NCBI GenBank assembly: GCA_007132465.1
Contig: SLOP01000012.1
Span: forward strand, 1 to 64,000
Reading direction: 5' to 3'
DNA: 64,000 bases
DNA from: Candidatus Izemoplasma sp.
GTDB taxonomy: Bacteria; Bacillota_I; Bacilli_A; Izemoplasmatales; Izemoplasmataceae
The translations under genes were made by a program, and so were the position numbers. Position 1 is the first letter of the stretch; every line of letters begins with the position of its first letter. Below are positions 1 through 8,329 of the stretch, piece after piece. Under the pieces are notes generated by a model that was not told where the DNA came from, searched no databases, and was given only the letters and a program-made list of their open reading frames with translations.

Positions 1-1410
1 GATAATGTTGGTGACAATGTGGGTGATGTGGCGGGCATGGGTGCTGACCTATTCGAATCGTACATCGGCTCGCTGATTGCCGCCATCACCTTAGGTATGT
101 TGCTGGGTGGTGACATGCAAGCGCAATGGATTCTTTTCCCATTAATCCTTGCTGCTGTCGGCATTGCTTCGGCGATTCTTGGCACGGTCACAATCCGAAC
201 CAAAGAAGCCGACGAACCACATAAAGTCCTCAAAAAGGGCACCTATGTCGCTGGAGCGATTTTCTTAACCGGCGCCGTGCTACTAACCTTATACTATGTA
301 AGCAACGATTTCTTTACGCAGTTCTCAGATAATTGGTTCGGTCAATGGGGTCCGTTGGTGGCGATATTCGCCGGGCTAGCAGTCGGGTTGATTATCGGCT
401 TTACCACCGAAATGTATACCTCAAGCGATTACTCAAAAGTGCGTGACATTGCCAAGCAATCGGAGACCGGTCATGCAACCAACATCATCGGCGGCATCTC
501 CATCGGCATGGAATCCACTGCCATTCCGATTGTGTTAATCGGTGTCACCATCTTCTTATCGCATCAAGCGGCCGGGCTTTACGGCATTGCGCTTTCGGCC
601 GTGGGCATGCTTGCAACGACCGGCATGACGATAGCCATTGATGCTTATGGCCCCATTGCCGACAACGCTGGGGGCATCGCCGAGATGTGCAACATGGATC
701 CTAAGGTGCGCACAATCACAGACAAACTTGACGCGGTTGGTAACACCACCGCCGCCATCGGCAAAGGGTTCGCCATCGGCAGCGCGGCGCTTACCGCCCT
801 TGCGCTCTTCAGTTCCTTTACGCAGGCTGCGGGGCTTACGGTCATCGACATCGCGTCGCCCAACGTCATCATCGGCATTCTGATTGGTGCCATGCTACCC
901 TTCTTGTTCAGTTCGCTGACCATGTCATCGGTCGGTCATGCAGCCAACAAGATGATTGAGGAAGTGCGTCGTCAGTTCAAAGAGATGCCCGGCATCATGG
1001 ATTACACCACCAAGCCAGATTATGCGCGTTGCGTCGACATTTCAACCAAAGCGGCACTCCGCGAGATGATTGTGCCTGGCATGCTTGCGGTCGGCGCACC
1101 CCTAGCGATGGGCTTCTTGCTGGGTGCTGAAGCACTCGGTGGCATGCTCGCAGGAGCCCTGGCAAGCGGAATTGCAATGGCGATTTTCATGGCCAACGCC
1201 GGCGGCGCTTGGGACAACGCGAAAAAATACATTGAAGACGGTCATCACGGCGATAAAGGCAGCTTTGCGCATAAGGCGAGCGTCACCGGTGACACGGTTG
1301 GTGATCCGTTCAAAGACACAAGCGGTCCATCAATCAACATTTTAATCAAGTTAATGACCATCATCAGCTTGGTCTTTGCGGCCCTCTTTGGCACTGGGTT
1401 AATCGGTTGA
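1..1410 (+). CDS. hppA: K+-dependent membrane-bound pyrophosphatase (C-terminal part, 5' end outside window)
   Basis: Integral membrane pump that couples pyrophosphate hydrolysis to H+ or Na+ export. The reading frame is open from base 1, so the N-terminal part lies upstream of the window. The first residues are the conserved Asp-rich pyrophosphate/Mg2+ loop [19 protein letters not shown], followed by many hydrophobic helices and a second loop with [15 protein letters not shown] near the C terminus. At 739-756 the motif GNTTAA has Ala where K+-independent enzymes carry Lys (GNTTKA), which by family knowledge marks the K+-dependent class. That class contains both Na+ and H+ pumps, and the transported ion cannot be decided from this fragment. 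The ending GTGLIG followed by a strong terminator is intact. The pump would save PPi energy in a fermenter. Confidence 0.96.
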   Translation, partial: DNVGDNVGDVAGMGADLFESYIGSLIAAITLGMLLGGDMQAQWILFPLILAAVGIASAILGTVTIRTKEADEPHKVLKKGTYVAGAIFLTGAVLLTLYYVSNDFFTQFSDNWFGQWGPLVAIFAGLAVGLIIGFTTEMYTSSDYSKVRDIAKQSETGHATNIIGGISIGMESTAIPIVLIGVTIFLSHQAAGLYGIALSAVGMLATTGMTIAIDAYGPIADNAGGIAEMCNMDPKVRTITDKLDAVGNTTAAIGKGFAIGSAALTALALFSSFTQAAGLTVIDIASPNVIIGILIGAMLPFLFSSLTMSSVGHAANKMIEEVRRQFKEMPGIMDYTTKPDYARCVDISTKAALREMIVPGMLAVGAPLAMGFLLGAEALGGMLAGALASGIAMAIFMANAGGAWDNAKKYIEDGHHGDKGSFAHKASVTGDTVGDPFKDTSGPSINILIKLMTIISLVFAALFGTGLIG

Positions 1411-1412
1411 TC

Positions 1413-1438
1413 AAGCGCGCTTCGGCGCGCTTTTCTTT
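1413..1438 (+). terminator. Intrinsic terminator of hppA
   Basis: Stem AAGCGCGC / GCGCGCTT with a TTCG tetraloop directly after the hppA stop, followed by TTCTTTT. Confidence 0.9.
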
Positions 1439-1442
1439 TGGA

Positions 1443-1465
1443 TAAAAAAAGACGCTTGCGCGTCT
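1443..1465 (-). terminator. Intrinsic terminator of the 169-residue membrane protein gene
   Basis: Stem AGACGC / GCGTCT, loop of 4, with a seven-T run on the minus strand. It overlaps the stop codon of the gene at 1464-1973 and lies back to back with the hppA terminator. Confidence 0.8.
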
Positions 1466-1973
1466 ATGTGGTTTCATTGGTTTGTCTGACCTTTCGACGC
1501 ATGATGGCGTCGTGAACATAGATGGCGATTTTCACAAACAACAACACCGCAAGCACATAGACGGTGATGTTTTGTGCAAGCACCTCACCGTTGTCGATGA
1601 CACGTTGTGAAAGAAAGCCGTCGACGCGCAAGTTGGTGTAGGTTTGTCCCGACAGCGCATACAGGTCGCTCATGTAAGATGCTTTAGCGACCAAGGCGAT
1701 GCCGAACCCATAGATGAGCGCCCAGCTTCGATGCTTCTGGATGAGCAATAACACCAATATCACCCCATAGATGAGGGCGAGAACCGGAAGATAAAGCGAC
1801 GTCGACCCCTGGGAAACAAACTCGAACTCCAAGGCGATGAAGCGGGTGTTGACGACGATGTCGGTGGCGACTTCGGGGTTGCGAAACGGGTAAAACACGG
1901 TAAAAAACAGTTGTAGTGCCACGATGATGATTACAATCAAGATATCCTTCTGATAGTGGTTAAGTTTAATCAT
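1464..1973 (-). CDS. Hypothetical four-helix membrane protein
   Basis: I do not recognise a family. The 169-residue protein has about four hydrophobic segments (residues about 10-28, 60-78, 83-100 and 136-155), a long polar stretch between helices 3 and 4, and a basic C terminus (MRRKVRQTNETT), suggesting a cytoplasmic tail. The start is ATG with GAGGTGACCC just upstream. It has its own promoter and a terminator that overlaps the stop, so it is a single-gene transcript convergent with hppA. Nothing in the neighbourhood suggests a role. Confidence 0.75.
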   Translation of the reverse strand: MIKLNHYQKDILIVIIIVALQLFFTVFYPFRNPEVATDIVVNTRFIALEFEFVSQGSTSLYLPVLALIYGVILVLLLIQKHRSWALIYGFGIALVAKASYMSDLYALSGQTYTNLRVDGFLSQRVIDNGEVLAQNITVYVLAVLLFVKIAIYVHDAIMRRKVRQTNETT

Positions 1974-2001
1974 GGGTCACCTCACGAATGGTTGCGATAT
2001 C

Positions 2002-2030
2002 ATTGTATCAAAGAACGGGTGTTGGCACAA
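2002..2030 (-). promoter_or_regulatory. Promoter of the 169-residue membrane protein gene
   Basis: Minus-strand -35 TTGTGC (2025-2030), 17-base spacer, -10 TACAAT (2002-2007), about 30 bases before the start codon. Confidence 0.6.
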
Positions 2031-2053
2031 CCGACTTAACGAGAACTTAACAA

Positions 2054-2776
2054 TCACGTACGTGGACGTGCTAAGTGAAGCAAGGTCTTTAACTCGTGCG
2101 GTCTGAGGTGTCGCACCTCACCTTTAGCCATCCCCTCGACGGTGACGCATCCAAAGCGCACGCGACGTAGTTTCGTCACCGGATGACCGACGGTATCAAA
2201 CATGCGTCTGACTTGACGGTTTTTGCCTTCGGTGAGGATGATGTGCAAGGTGGTGGATTCGGATTCTTTATGATACGTGACCCGTTGGATGCGTGCACGT
2301 CGGGTTTTGTGGCCATCCAGTTTGATGCCGCGTTCAAGCTTTCGACTGGTCTCTTTACGGACAAAGCCCTCAACATGGGCAACGTACTCTTTTTCAATGC
2401 CACTTTTTGGGTGGGTCATTTTATGGTTAAACTCGCCGTCATTGGTCAACAAAAGCACCCCGCTCGTGTCGTAATCGAGCCTTCCCACAGGATAGATACG
2501 TTCGTTGATCGGAACCAAATCAAGCACGGTCTTGCGACCTTTTTCATCGTCGGTGGTGCTGACGCAGCCTTCGGGTTTATAAAGCACATAGTAGACGGGT
2601 TCGACGGTGGTTATTGGTTGCCCTTCGACGACAATCGTGTCCTTTTTGCCGACCTTGGTTCCCAAGGTGGTGATGGTGACGCCATTAACCTGGACTTTGC
2701 CTTTTTCCATGAGTGTTTCGGCGTGGCGTCGAGAACAATACCCGCTGTTGGCAATTACTTTTTGCAGGCGGTCCAC
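2054..2776 (-). CDS. rluB: 23S rRNA pseudouridine synthase, RluB/RsuA family
   Basis: Converts a specific uridine in ribosomal RNA to pseudouridine during subunit assembly in the cytoplasm. The 240-residue protein has an N-terminal S4 RNA-binding domain (about residues 1-55, starting MDRLQKVIANSGYCSRR) and a synthase domain with the catalytic motif GRLDYDTSG, Asp101 being the expected nucleophile. The length fits RluB of Bacillota, although RsuA-type specificity for 16S rRNA cannot be excluded by eye. The start is GTG at 2776, overlapping by one base the TAG stop of the upstream CNNM/CBS gene, with GAGGAT about ten bases before it, so the two genes are probably translationally coupled. Confidence 0.93.
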   Translation of the reverse strand: MDRLQKVIANSGYCSRRHAETLMEKGKVQVNGVTITTLGTKVGKKDTIVVEGQPITTVEPVYYVLYKPEGCVSTTDDEKGRKTVLDLVPINERIYPVGRLDYDTSGVLLLTNDGEFNHKMTHPKSGIEKEYVAHVEGFVRKETSRKLERGIKLDGHKTRRARIQRVTYHKESESTTLHIILTEGKNRQVRRMFDTVGHPVTKLRRVRFGCVTVEGMAKGEVRHLRPHELKTLLHLARPRT

Positions 2777-4137
2777 TACGACTCATCCTCCTCGTTTTTA
2801 GCTGAAACTGGGCTGATTAGAATGTGAACGTGCTTGATGCGTCGTTCTTTAATTTCTCGAATCGTGAAGACGACGTCAATGGTGTCAGGCGCTTCTCGCT
2901 CGGTTTCATAGTTGACGATTTGCTGGCGAATGCGGTGATGCTTGTCAACTTCCGGAATGGCCTCGAATTGTTCAAAAAGCCATGCGCCAAGGGTCTTGTC
3001 AGCCTCCGGCGGTATGCCGAGGTTCAAGTCTTCAAACAAATCAGTGAGCGGAATGTCTGCGTTCACTTCGAACTCACCCTCGCCAACGTGCTTGATGAAA
3101 TCATCATCCACGTCATCGTGTTCGTCATAGATTTCTCCGACAAGTTCTTCAAGCGCATCTTCCATGGTGACAATGCCTGATGTGCCGCCAAACTCATCGC
3201 TGACGATGGCAAGATGGGTGTTTTCTCGTTGCAAGGTTTCAATCAGCGTGTCGACGCGCATTGATTTTGACACGAAAATCGGGGTTTTCATCAAATCGCG
3301 GACATCGATTGGCTTGTGTTGAATCAGGTGGGTGAAAAAGTCGCGTTCAGTGAGCACGCCAATGATGTTGTCCCGGTACCCTTCATAAACGGGCAACCGT
3401 GAAAACTGATGCTCGAAGAAAACGCCCTTAATCGTCTCCTCTTCAGCGTTAACGTTGATTGCCACCATGTCAACGCGCGGTGTCATGATTTCATACACCT
3501 TGCGTTGGCTTAAATCAAGGACGCTTTGCAACATTTCCGCTTCGTCTTCGTCGATCGATCCTTCTTCTTCCATGGTGTCGATGATGGTTTCAAGTTCGTC
3601 TTCCGTGACGCTGATGGTCACTCGGTTGTCGGGTTTGACAAACCACGATTTTATTTTTACAAAAATGTATGTGATCGGCCGCATCGCTTTAATGAGGACA
3701 TACATCAAACCGCTGATTTTCAAGGCGATCTGGTCAGCGTGTTGTTTGGCGAGACTTTTTGGGATAATCTCACCAAAGATAAGAATAATCGTCGTCATCA
3801 CAAACGTGTTCAACACCATCACCAAGGTTTCTTGTCCGGCGAAGAACGATGAAAAAACCCCCACACTGACGGTCGCGAGGGCGACGTTGGCGAGGTTGTT
3901 GCCGACGAGTATGGTCGAGAGGGTAAGGTCAAAATTATCGTGAATCCAATACGCCTTTTTCGCGCCCTTACGCTTTTCATCGATGTAGGTACGCACACGA
4001 ATGACGTTCATGCTGGAAAACACGGTTTCACTCATAGAAAAGAAACTCGAAACCAACAACATAATCACCAACAACACGATCAGCCCGATGGGCACGTTGC
4101 CCACGAGCATCATAATCCTTTCGGAATCAACCAACAA
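2776..4137 (-). CDS. CNNM/CBS-domain membrane protein of the HlyC/CorC family
   Basis: Member of the CorC/CNNM family, which is tied to Mg2+ or other divalent cation transport across the cytoplasmic membrane. Visible order: a DUF21/CNNM membrane domain (residues about 15-165, four hydrophobic segments with the SMSETVFSS motif near 34-42), a linker rich in Glu/Asp, a CBS pair starting near IMTPRVDM (about 218-340), and a C-terminal CorC_HlyC domain (about 350-440) ending in a charged tail. The 453-residue length is normal. The start is TTG at 4137 because AAGGAG stands six bases upstream; the ATG codons at 4113 and 4110 have a poorer site. It lies between efp and rluB in a tight minus-strand group. 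Substrate is unknown. Confidence 0.9.
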   Translation of the reverse strand: MLVDSERIMMLVGNVPIGLIVLLVIMLLVSSFFSMSETVFSSMNVIRVRTYIDEKRKGAKKAYWIHDNFDLTLSTILVGNNLANVALATVSVGVFSSFFAGQETLVMVLNTFVMTTIILIFGEIIPKSLAKQHADQIALKISGLMYVLIKAMRPITYIFVKIKSWFVKPDNRVTISVTEDELETIIDTMEEEGSIDEDEAEMLQSVLDLSQRKVYEIMTPRVDMVAINVNAEEETIKGVFFEHQFSRLPVYEGYRDNIIGVLTERDFFTHLIQHKPIDVRDLMKTPIFVSKSMRVDTLIETLQRENTHLAIVSDEFGGTSGIVTMEDALEELVGEIYDEHDDVDDDFIKHVGEGEFEVNADIPLTDLFEDLNLGIPPEADKTLGAWLFEQFEAIPEVDKHHRIRQQIVNYETEREAPDTIDVVFTIREIKERRIKHVHILISPVSAKNEEDES

Positions 4138-4149
4138 TGCTCACTCCTT

Positions 4150-4707
4150 CTATGCTTTGGTGCTGTATTTGCCCGTTTGTGTGCTGATGACAATGCGATC
4201 ACCGTTTTCGATAAACAGCGGAACCTGGAGGCGATAACCGGTTTCAACGGTGGCTTCCTTAGTTGCGTTGGTCACGGTGTTGCCGCGCACGCCGGGCGGG
4301 GTGTCGACGACTTCCAAGGTCACTTTTTCGGGTAGGTCGACGCCGAGTATTTCACCCTCAAAGCTGATGACATTAACGTCCATCATCTCTTTAAGAAAGT
4401 TAAGTTCATGTTCGATCTGTGGGGCGTGTATTTCGATTTGCTCGTACGTTTCTTGGTTCATGAATACATGCATGTCTCCGTTGGCGTACAAATACTGCAA
4501 CTTGTCCTTATCGATCATGGCGGTTTGAACCTTCTCCCCGGCACGCCATGTTTTTTCGGTGACAGCGCCGGTGCGCATGTTGCGAAGCTTACTGCGGACA
4601 AAGGCGCTTCCTTTACCTGGCTTCACGTGGAGAAACTCAATAATTTGGTATAGGTTGCCCTCGTGTTGAATGGTCAATCCGGTTTTAAAATCGTTGGTTG
4701 TTATCAT
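4150..4707 (-). CDS. efp: Translation elongation factor P
   Basis: Binds the ribosome beside peptidyl-tRNA and relieves stalling at consecutive prolines. The 185-residue protein has the three beta-barrel layout: a KOW-like N domain with [13 protein letters not shown], in which Lys32 sits at the usual tip-modification position, a central OB domain, and a C-terminal domain with [13 protein letters not shown]. The start is ATG at 4707 with GAGGAG seven bases upstream; an ATG five codons earlier (4722) overlaps that ribosome binding site and is unlikely. No EpmA/EpmB or other modification gene is visible nearby. It has its own promoter at 4733-4762. Confidence 0.97.
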   Translation of the reverse strand: MITTNDFKTGLTIQHEGNLYQIIEFLHVKPGKGSAFVRSKLRNMRTGAVTEKTWRAGEKVQTAMIDKDKLQYLYANGDMHVFMNQETYEQIEIHAPQIEHELNFLKEMMDVNVISFEGEILGVDLPEKVTLEVVDTPPGVRGNTVTNATKEATVETGYRLQVPLFIENGDRIVISTQTGKYSTKA

Positions 4708-4732
4708 GGTACCACTCCTCATGTCATGAGAC

Positions 4733-4762
4733 TATTATACTGATGCTACGTCGCTTTGACAA
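4733..4762 (-). promoter_or_regulatory. Promoter of efp
   Basis: Minus-strand -35 TTGTCA (4757-4762), 18-base spacer and -10 TATAAT (4733-4738), ending about 25 bases before the efp start. Confidence 0.75.
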
Positions 4763-4769
4763 CACGAAA

Positions 4770-5795
4770 TCACTTTTCAAACCAACTTGGGGCCACGAGG
4801 TTGTTCCAGCCGACGATGACCTGGCTAAAACGCATCGTAATCAACTGTTTTTGCGTGCCACGTGACACGACAAGTTCAAGCAAATCATTGTCTTTATCAT
4901 AGCTGCCTTCAAAAATTGTCGCCGATTTACCGGTCTGACGAATGTCGTGTGACGATTCGCCAACAAGGTTTCCTTTGTGTCCTTTATCGTCCAACTCATA
5001 GACTTTAATGTCGCTGAAATTCTCAAAAATCGCAACGGCCGAATCGGTTTTATGCGCTTTAAACGATGTGTTTTCGGGGTGATTGGGTTTCACATCGATG
5101 TGACTGAGGTAAAAAACGATGTGCTTTGCCTCGGTGAGTTGCACCTTGGCGATTTCGACGTTGAAAAAGATGATGTCTTCAAGGAAGCCCGGAGTCAGAT
5201 ACCGGTATTTCTTAATGAATTTTTCAAACAACTGCGACGTATCTTCATCCATCTCTTGGCTTTTTTGCTCCAGCAGAATGTCATCATCGGTAAAGGTCAC
5301 GGTAAACGGCACGGCCTCCTCGCGGAAAAAGCCCATGTACCGATATAGGTCGATTAGTTTGCGCAGCGCACCGTCGAAATCGTCAAAGGTCACGCTCATT
5401 GTACGGTTGTGGGTGTCACTCACAACAAGTGACGCCTCATCATCGGTCAGGTCAACGTTTCGGGTGTCTTCGTAGGCAAAGACTTTCGCTTTACCCAGGC
5501 CGGGATTAACAATCAACGCCTTATCTGAGACGACCACGCGTCGTCGGTTAACCGCACGGATATATACGATCGGTGGCACCAGTGTAACCATGGTGGTCAC
5601 GGCGTAGAAAGGCACGGAAAAGATGGTGGTGCTTAGCACGTTTGCCATCTCGAGTCCGAAGACAATCGATGCCAAGCCAAACAGCGCTAGCAGAACATAA
5701 GCCTGAAAATTAATCCGGGTTCGTGGCACGAACACCAAAAAATGTTTGAGCGGTTCTTTAAAACGTTCATAATAGGCCAAATCTGCTTTTTTCAT
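4770..5795 (-). CDS. Hypothetical membrane protein with a PH-like cytoplasmic part
   Basis: No family recognised with certainty. From the chosen ATG (5795, GGAG eight bases upstream) the protein has 341 residues: a basic N terminus, two hydrophobic segments (about 29-50 and 57-82), then a soluble region. Residues about 85-145 (RRRVVVSDKALIVNPGLG, VVSDTHNRTMSVTFDDF) look like a PH-like beta sandwich, and the last 190 residues are mixed alpha/beta with many charged residues and end in WNNLVAPSWFEK. It follows the small membrane gene at 5800-6129 by four bases and is probably co-transcribed with it. A membrane-anchored sensor or scaffold is possible, but this is a guess. Confidence 0.7.
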   Translation of the reverse strand: MKKADLAYYERFKEPLKHFLVFVPRTRINFQAYVLLALFGLASIVFGLEMANVLSTTIFSVPFYAVTTMVTLVPPIVYIRAVNRRRVVVSDKALIVNPGLGKAKVFAYEDTRNVDLTDDEASLVVSDTHNRTMSVTFDDFDGALRKLIDLYRYMGFFREEAVPFTVTFTDDDILLEQKSQEMDEDTSQLFEKFIKKYRYLTPGFLEDIIFFNVEIAKVQLTEAKHIVFYLSHIDVKPNHPENTSFKAHKTDSAVAIFENFSDIKVYELDDKGHKGNLVGESSHDIRQTGKSATIFEGSYDKDNDLLELVVSRGTQKQLITMRFSQVIVGWNNLVAPSWFEK

Positions 5796-5799
5796 ACCG

Positions 5800-6129
5800 T
5801 CACACTCCTCCAAACACGCGATACAACAACACAATCGTAAGCAAAGCCATCACGGCACCCGCAGGCACCATTACCTGAGAGCGCACCATGGCACGAGTCC
5901 AAAGTGCTTGAGACAAGTTGGTACGCCACGTAAGAATAATGGTTAAGCCGGCGTACGCCGGCCACAACACAAGGCCTGTGTAGACCATGATGGTGCCGAT
6001 GACGGTAACCTGCGCAGCGATGAAACGATACCCCAGCAAAAAAAGCGCGACCATCGTAAAGCCGACTAGCACGCCGATCCCGTAAGGCCAATGCGGCCTT
6101 TTACCATCTTGATTCGTGGGCATACACAT
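5800..6129 (-). CDS. Small hypothetical membrane protein
   Basis: Unknown family. The likely start is ATG 6129 or 6123 (MCMPTNQDGKRPHWPYG), giving about 109 residues; the frame stays open upstream to 6240 but that extension lacks a good ribosome site and runs through the divergent promoter zone. Three hydrophobic segments follow a short hydrophilic N terminus (about residues 17-36, 40-63 and 83-102). It precedes the gene at 4770-5795 by four bases and probably shares its transcript. A minus-strand TATAAT stands at 6158-6163. Its hydrophobic partner arrangement suggests a two-gene membrane module of unknown function. Confidence 0.55.
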   Translation of the reverse strand: MCMPTNQDGKRPHWPYGIGVLVGFTMVALFLLGYRFIAAQVTVIGTIMVYTGLVLWPAYAGLTIILTWRTNLSQALWTRAMVRSQVMVPAGAVMALLTIVLLYRVFGGV

Positions 6130-6217
6130 CACTCGATTGCATTCAATTGATGGCTTTATTATATCATATTTATCGACAATTGCTCGACCTGTACAAAATT
6201 TTCCCTCAACGCCTTCG

Positions 6218-6246
6218 TTGACTTTTACGAAGCGCTTCACTATAAT
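6218..6246 (+). promoter_or_regulatory. Promoter of the rhodanese-domain gene
   Basis: -35 TTGACT (6218-6223), exact 17-base spacer, -10 TATAAT (6241-6246). The predicted transcript starts near 6253, a few bases before GGAGG at 6256-6260, so the leader is very short. Confidence 0.85.
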
Positions 6247-6268
6247 GACAGTGATAGGAGGCTAGTTC

Positions 6269-6676
6269 ATGGATTTCTTTTACAACCTCTTGCCCTTTCT
6301 CGTGGTCATCATGCTCGGTGTGATGCTCGGGCAACTGTTTTCCAAGCGCGCCGTTTCGCGCACGGCACAAAAAGATCGCATCATTGTGGTGCCTTATGAG
6401 GAGTTTCGCAAACACATGCGCAAAGGGCAACTCATCGACATTCGCAAACAACGCGACTTTGAGGCTGACCGAATCAAAGGCGCCCGCAATTTTTCTCCCC
6501 GCTTTCTCCGAAGCAAGAAGCAAACTCTCGTGCGACGCGATCAAGATTTGTACTTGTATTGTCATCGCGGCATGCGTGCCAAACGGCTTGCGAAAAAATT
6601 ACTCAGCCGCTTTCACAGACGCATCATCGTGCTCGAAGGCGGATTTCAATCGACAAAAAAAGGAAACGATCGCTAG
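6269..6676 (+). CDS. Membrane-anchored rhodanese-domain protein
   Basis: Sulfurtransferase-like protein of 135 residues. Residues about 4-22 form one membrane helix, followed by a basic linker and a single rhodanese domain (about 40-130). The active-site loop is YCHRGMRAKRL with Cys98 as the expected persulfide carrier; it also shows LIDIRKQRDFEADRIKGARNF, the usual rhodanese substrate-entry segment. YtwF/YqhL-type membrane rhodaneses of Bacillota look alike. Start ATG is fixed by GGAGG eight bases upstream. The gene stands alone between a strong promoter and a terminator that overlaps its stop. Its sulfur partner is not identifiable here. Confidence 0.88.
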   Translation: MDFFYNLLPFLVVIMLGVMLGQLFSKRAVSRTAQKDRIIVVPYEEFRKHMRKGQLIDIRKQRDFEADRIKGARNFSPRFLRSKKQTLVRRDQDLYLYCHRGMRAKRLAKKLLSRFHRRIIVLEGGFQSTKKGNDR

Positions 6677-6697
6677 TCGTTTCCTTCTTTTTTTACT
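6653..6697. terminator. Bidirectional intrinsic terminator
   Basis: Stem GGAAACGA (6662-6669) / TCGTTTCC (6677-6684) with T runs on both sides. It serves the rhodanese gene on the plus strand, whose stop lies in the loop, and the 118-residue gene ending at 6693 on the minus strand. Confidence 0.88.
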
Positions 6698-7049
6698 TAA
6701 TAGAGGTGAGTTCAATCGCCGCAAACCATACTTCGCTGACCTCGCCGCTACTGCTTTCAAGCACCATGTGCAGGCCGTCATTTTCCTTGCGAATGTCAAG
6801 ATCGTGAATCACCATCACGTGTTGACCAACATCGGTGGCATTGATGAGCGTACGCGTGACCCCCAGCAATTTGAGTGCCACCATGGTGTCGGCACTAAGC
6901 AACGGGTTGTTGGACGCGAGAATGCGAATGACGAGCGTCATTTCATCGCCGTCGATGAGCACCCGGCGGAGGAATCCATCGTGGAAAACCGGGGGTCCGC
7001 CGAGTTGTTTGACGAGTTTCGTTTGTTTGATGACGTTGAGTTGATACAT
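6693..7049 (-). CDS. Hypothetical protein, weakly Imm50-like
   Basis: A 118-residue soluble protein with no signal or membrane segment. It is beta-rich, with GGPPVFHDGFLRRVLIDGDEMTLVIRI near residues 17-43, an aliphatic middle and SSGEVSEVWFAAIELTSI at the end. The FHD motif followed by alternating strands and a closing strand recalls the layout of Imm50-type proteins, but I cannot confirm this and no toxin gene is adjacent. Start ATG at 7049 follows AGGGAGG. It shares the bidirectional terminator with the rhodanese gene. The role is unknown. Confidence 0.65.
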   Translation of the reverse strand: MYQLNVIKQTKLVKQLGGPPVFHDGFLRRVLIDGDEMTLVIRILASNNPLLSADTMVALKLLGVTRTLINATDVGQHVMVIHDLDIRKENDGLHMVLESSSGEVSEVWFAAIELTSIK

Positions 7050-7072
7050 GGTTTTGCCTCCCTTATATCATC

Positions 7073-8179
7073 TTAAGTTTGTGGGAATGTGTAACCTGAT
7101 TTTTCAAACCGCTGACGGTTTTTAGAGAGTCGTGTGTAAAGCAGCGTCGGCAAGGTATCCGGATTAAGGCGCTTGTGCGCGGTATCATGCTGAATGGTCT
7201 CGCCCCACTTAGGATCGGCTAAAAGCGGCATGCCCGCAGCCACCAAATCATAACCTATCTCAAGAGCTTGTTTCACATCCTTCTTCGTCTCAATGCCACC
7301 GACACCAATCAAGGGTAAGCGGCGTTGCAACGCCCCTTGAACTGCATCAACGATGCGTCGCGTGTCCGCCGCATCGCGAATGGAGGTCTGATCATACCTG
7401 CCGAGCGAGATGTGTAAGAAATCAAGCGGCTCCTTGGCAAGCGAGGCAACGAGCGCTTCCGTGTCCGCCAACGTGATGCCCGGTGTTTCAAGTTCTTCGG
7501 GCGAGAAACGATACCCTAGCAAGAACCGTCCCGACGCATGCATGGTAACCACGCGGGCAGCTTCTCGAACCGTCTCAAGAATAAAGCGCATCCGTTTTTC
7601 CCGTGTGCCTCCATAAGCATCTTCGCGCCGGTTGGAATGCGGCGAGAAAAACTGTTGCAGCAAATACGTGTTCGCCCCATGCAGTTCGACGCCGTCAAAG
7701 CCAGCTTCAACTGCCCGGCGCGTCGCCTCAGCGTAATCTTTTATCGTGTGTTTGACCTCATCTTCGCGCATCGCGCGGGGTGTTTGAACGTTTTGTCTTG
7801 GTGCTTTGATGGCGCTCGCAGACACGATGTCGTTTGGGTCGTCAAACAGCGCAGGATCATTCATGCGCCCCCCGTGATGCACCTGCAACACAGCGAGCGC
7901 CCCATGGCGTTTGATGGTTTGAGCCAGTTGGTTAAGCGATGGGACGAAGCGGTCGTCTCCACAACTGATTTGGTTTTCAAACGCTTGAGCTTGTGTGTTG
8001 ATGGCACACGCCGCGGTGATGACCATGCCGATGGTGGTGGCACGTTGAGCATAATAAGCCAGCTCTTCTGCCGACACCGTGAGATCAGGATTGCCACTGT
8101 ACGTTGTCATCGGTGCCATCACCAGGCGGTTGCGCATCGTCAGTCCGTTTTTCCAGGTGTATGCGTTAAATGGATTCAT
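7073..8179 (-). CDS. NADH:flavin oxidoreductase, old yellow enzyme family
   Basis: FMN enzyme that reduces activated C=C bonds or related electrophiles with NAD(P)H. The 368-residue TIM barrel starts LTMRNRLVMAPMTTYSGNPD (FMN site) and has HGANTYLLQQFFSPHSN at residues 167-183, where His167 and Asn170 match the substrate-binding pair; LQVHHGGR (98-105) and GVGGIETKKDV supply further FMN contacts. There is no C-terminal 4Fe-4S or FAD/NAD domain, so it is the short OYE class (YqiG-like), not a 2,4-dienoyl-CoA or enoate reductase. Start ATG follows AAAGGGTGATC. It is divergent from tnaA. Substrate unknown. Confidence 0.9.
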   Translation of the reverse strand: MNPFNAYTWKNGLTMRNRLVMAPMTTYSGNPDLTVSAEELAYYAQRATTIGMVITAACAINTQAQAFENQISCGDDRFVPSLNQLAQTIKRHGALAVLQVHHGGRMNDPALFDDPNDIVSASAIKAPRQNVQTPRAMREDEVKHTIKDYAEATRRAVEAGFDGVELHGANTYLLQQFFSPHSNRREDAYGGTREKRMRFILETVREAARVVTMHASGRFLLGYRFSPEELETPGITLADTEALVASLAKEPLDFLHISLGRYDQTSIRDAADTRRIVDAVQGALQRRLPLIGVGGIETKKDVKQALEIGYDLVAAGMPLLADPKWGETIQHDTAHKRLNPDTLPTLLYTRLSKNRQRFEKSGYTFPQT

Positions 8180-8248
8180 TGGATCACCCTTTCATTTTTA
8201 AGTATATCACAGCCTCAAGCAAGCTGTGTCACGACGCGTTGAAAAACC

Positions 8249-8299
8249 TTAAAAGCGTTTTCATTTCGGGTTTATTTTTAGCCTTAAGTTGTGTATAAT
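8249..8299 (+). promoter_or_regulatory. tnaA promoter with cre-like site
   Basis: -10 TATAAT at 8294-8299; the -35 with a 17-base spacer is a weak TTTATT (8271-8276). Upstream, 8249-8264 read on the minus strand is ATGAAAACGCTTTTAA, which fits the CcpA cre consensus WTGNAANCGNWNNCW with one mismatch. Catabolite control of tryptophanase would make physiological sense but is inferred. Confidence 0.5.
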
Positions 8300-8329
8300 G
8301 AAACCAGCTTACATCAAAAGGAGCCCTCA

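Noticed and set aside
2183-2827. Plus-strand frame of 214 codons across rluB
   Set aside because: Mirror of the well-supported rluB gene; no promoter or Shine-Dalgarno and no family features.
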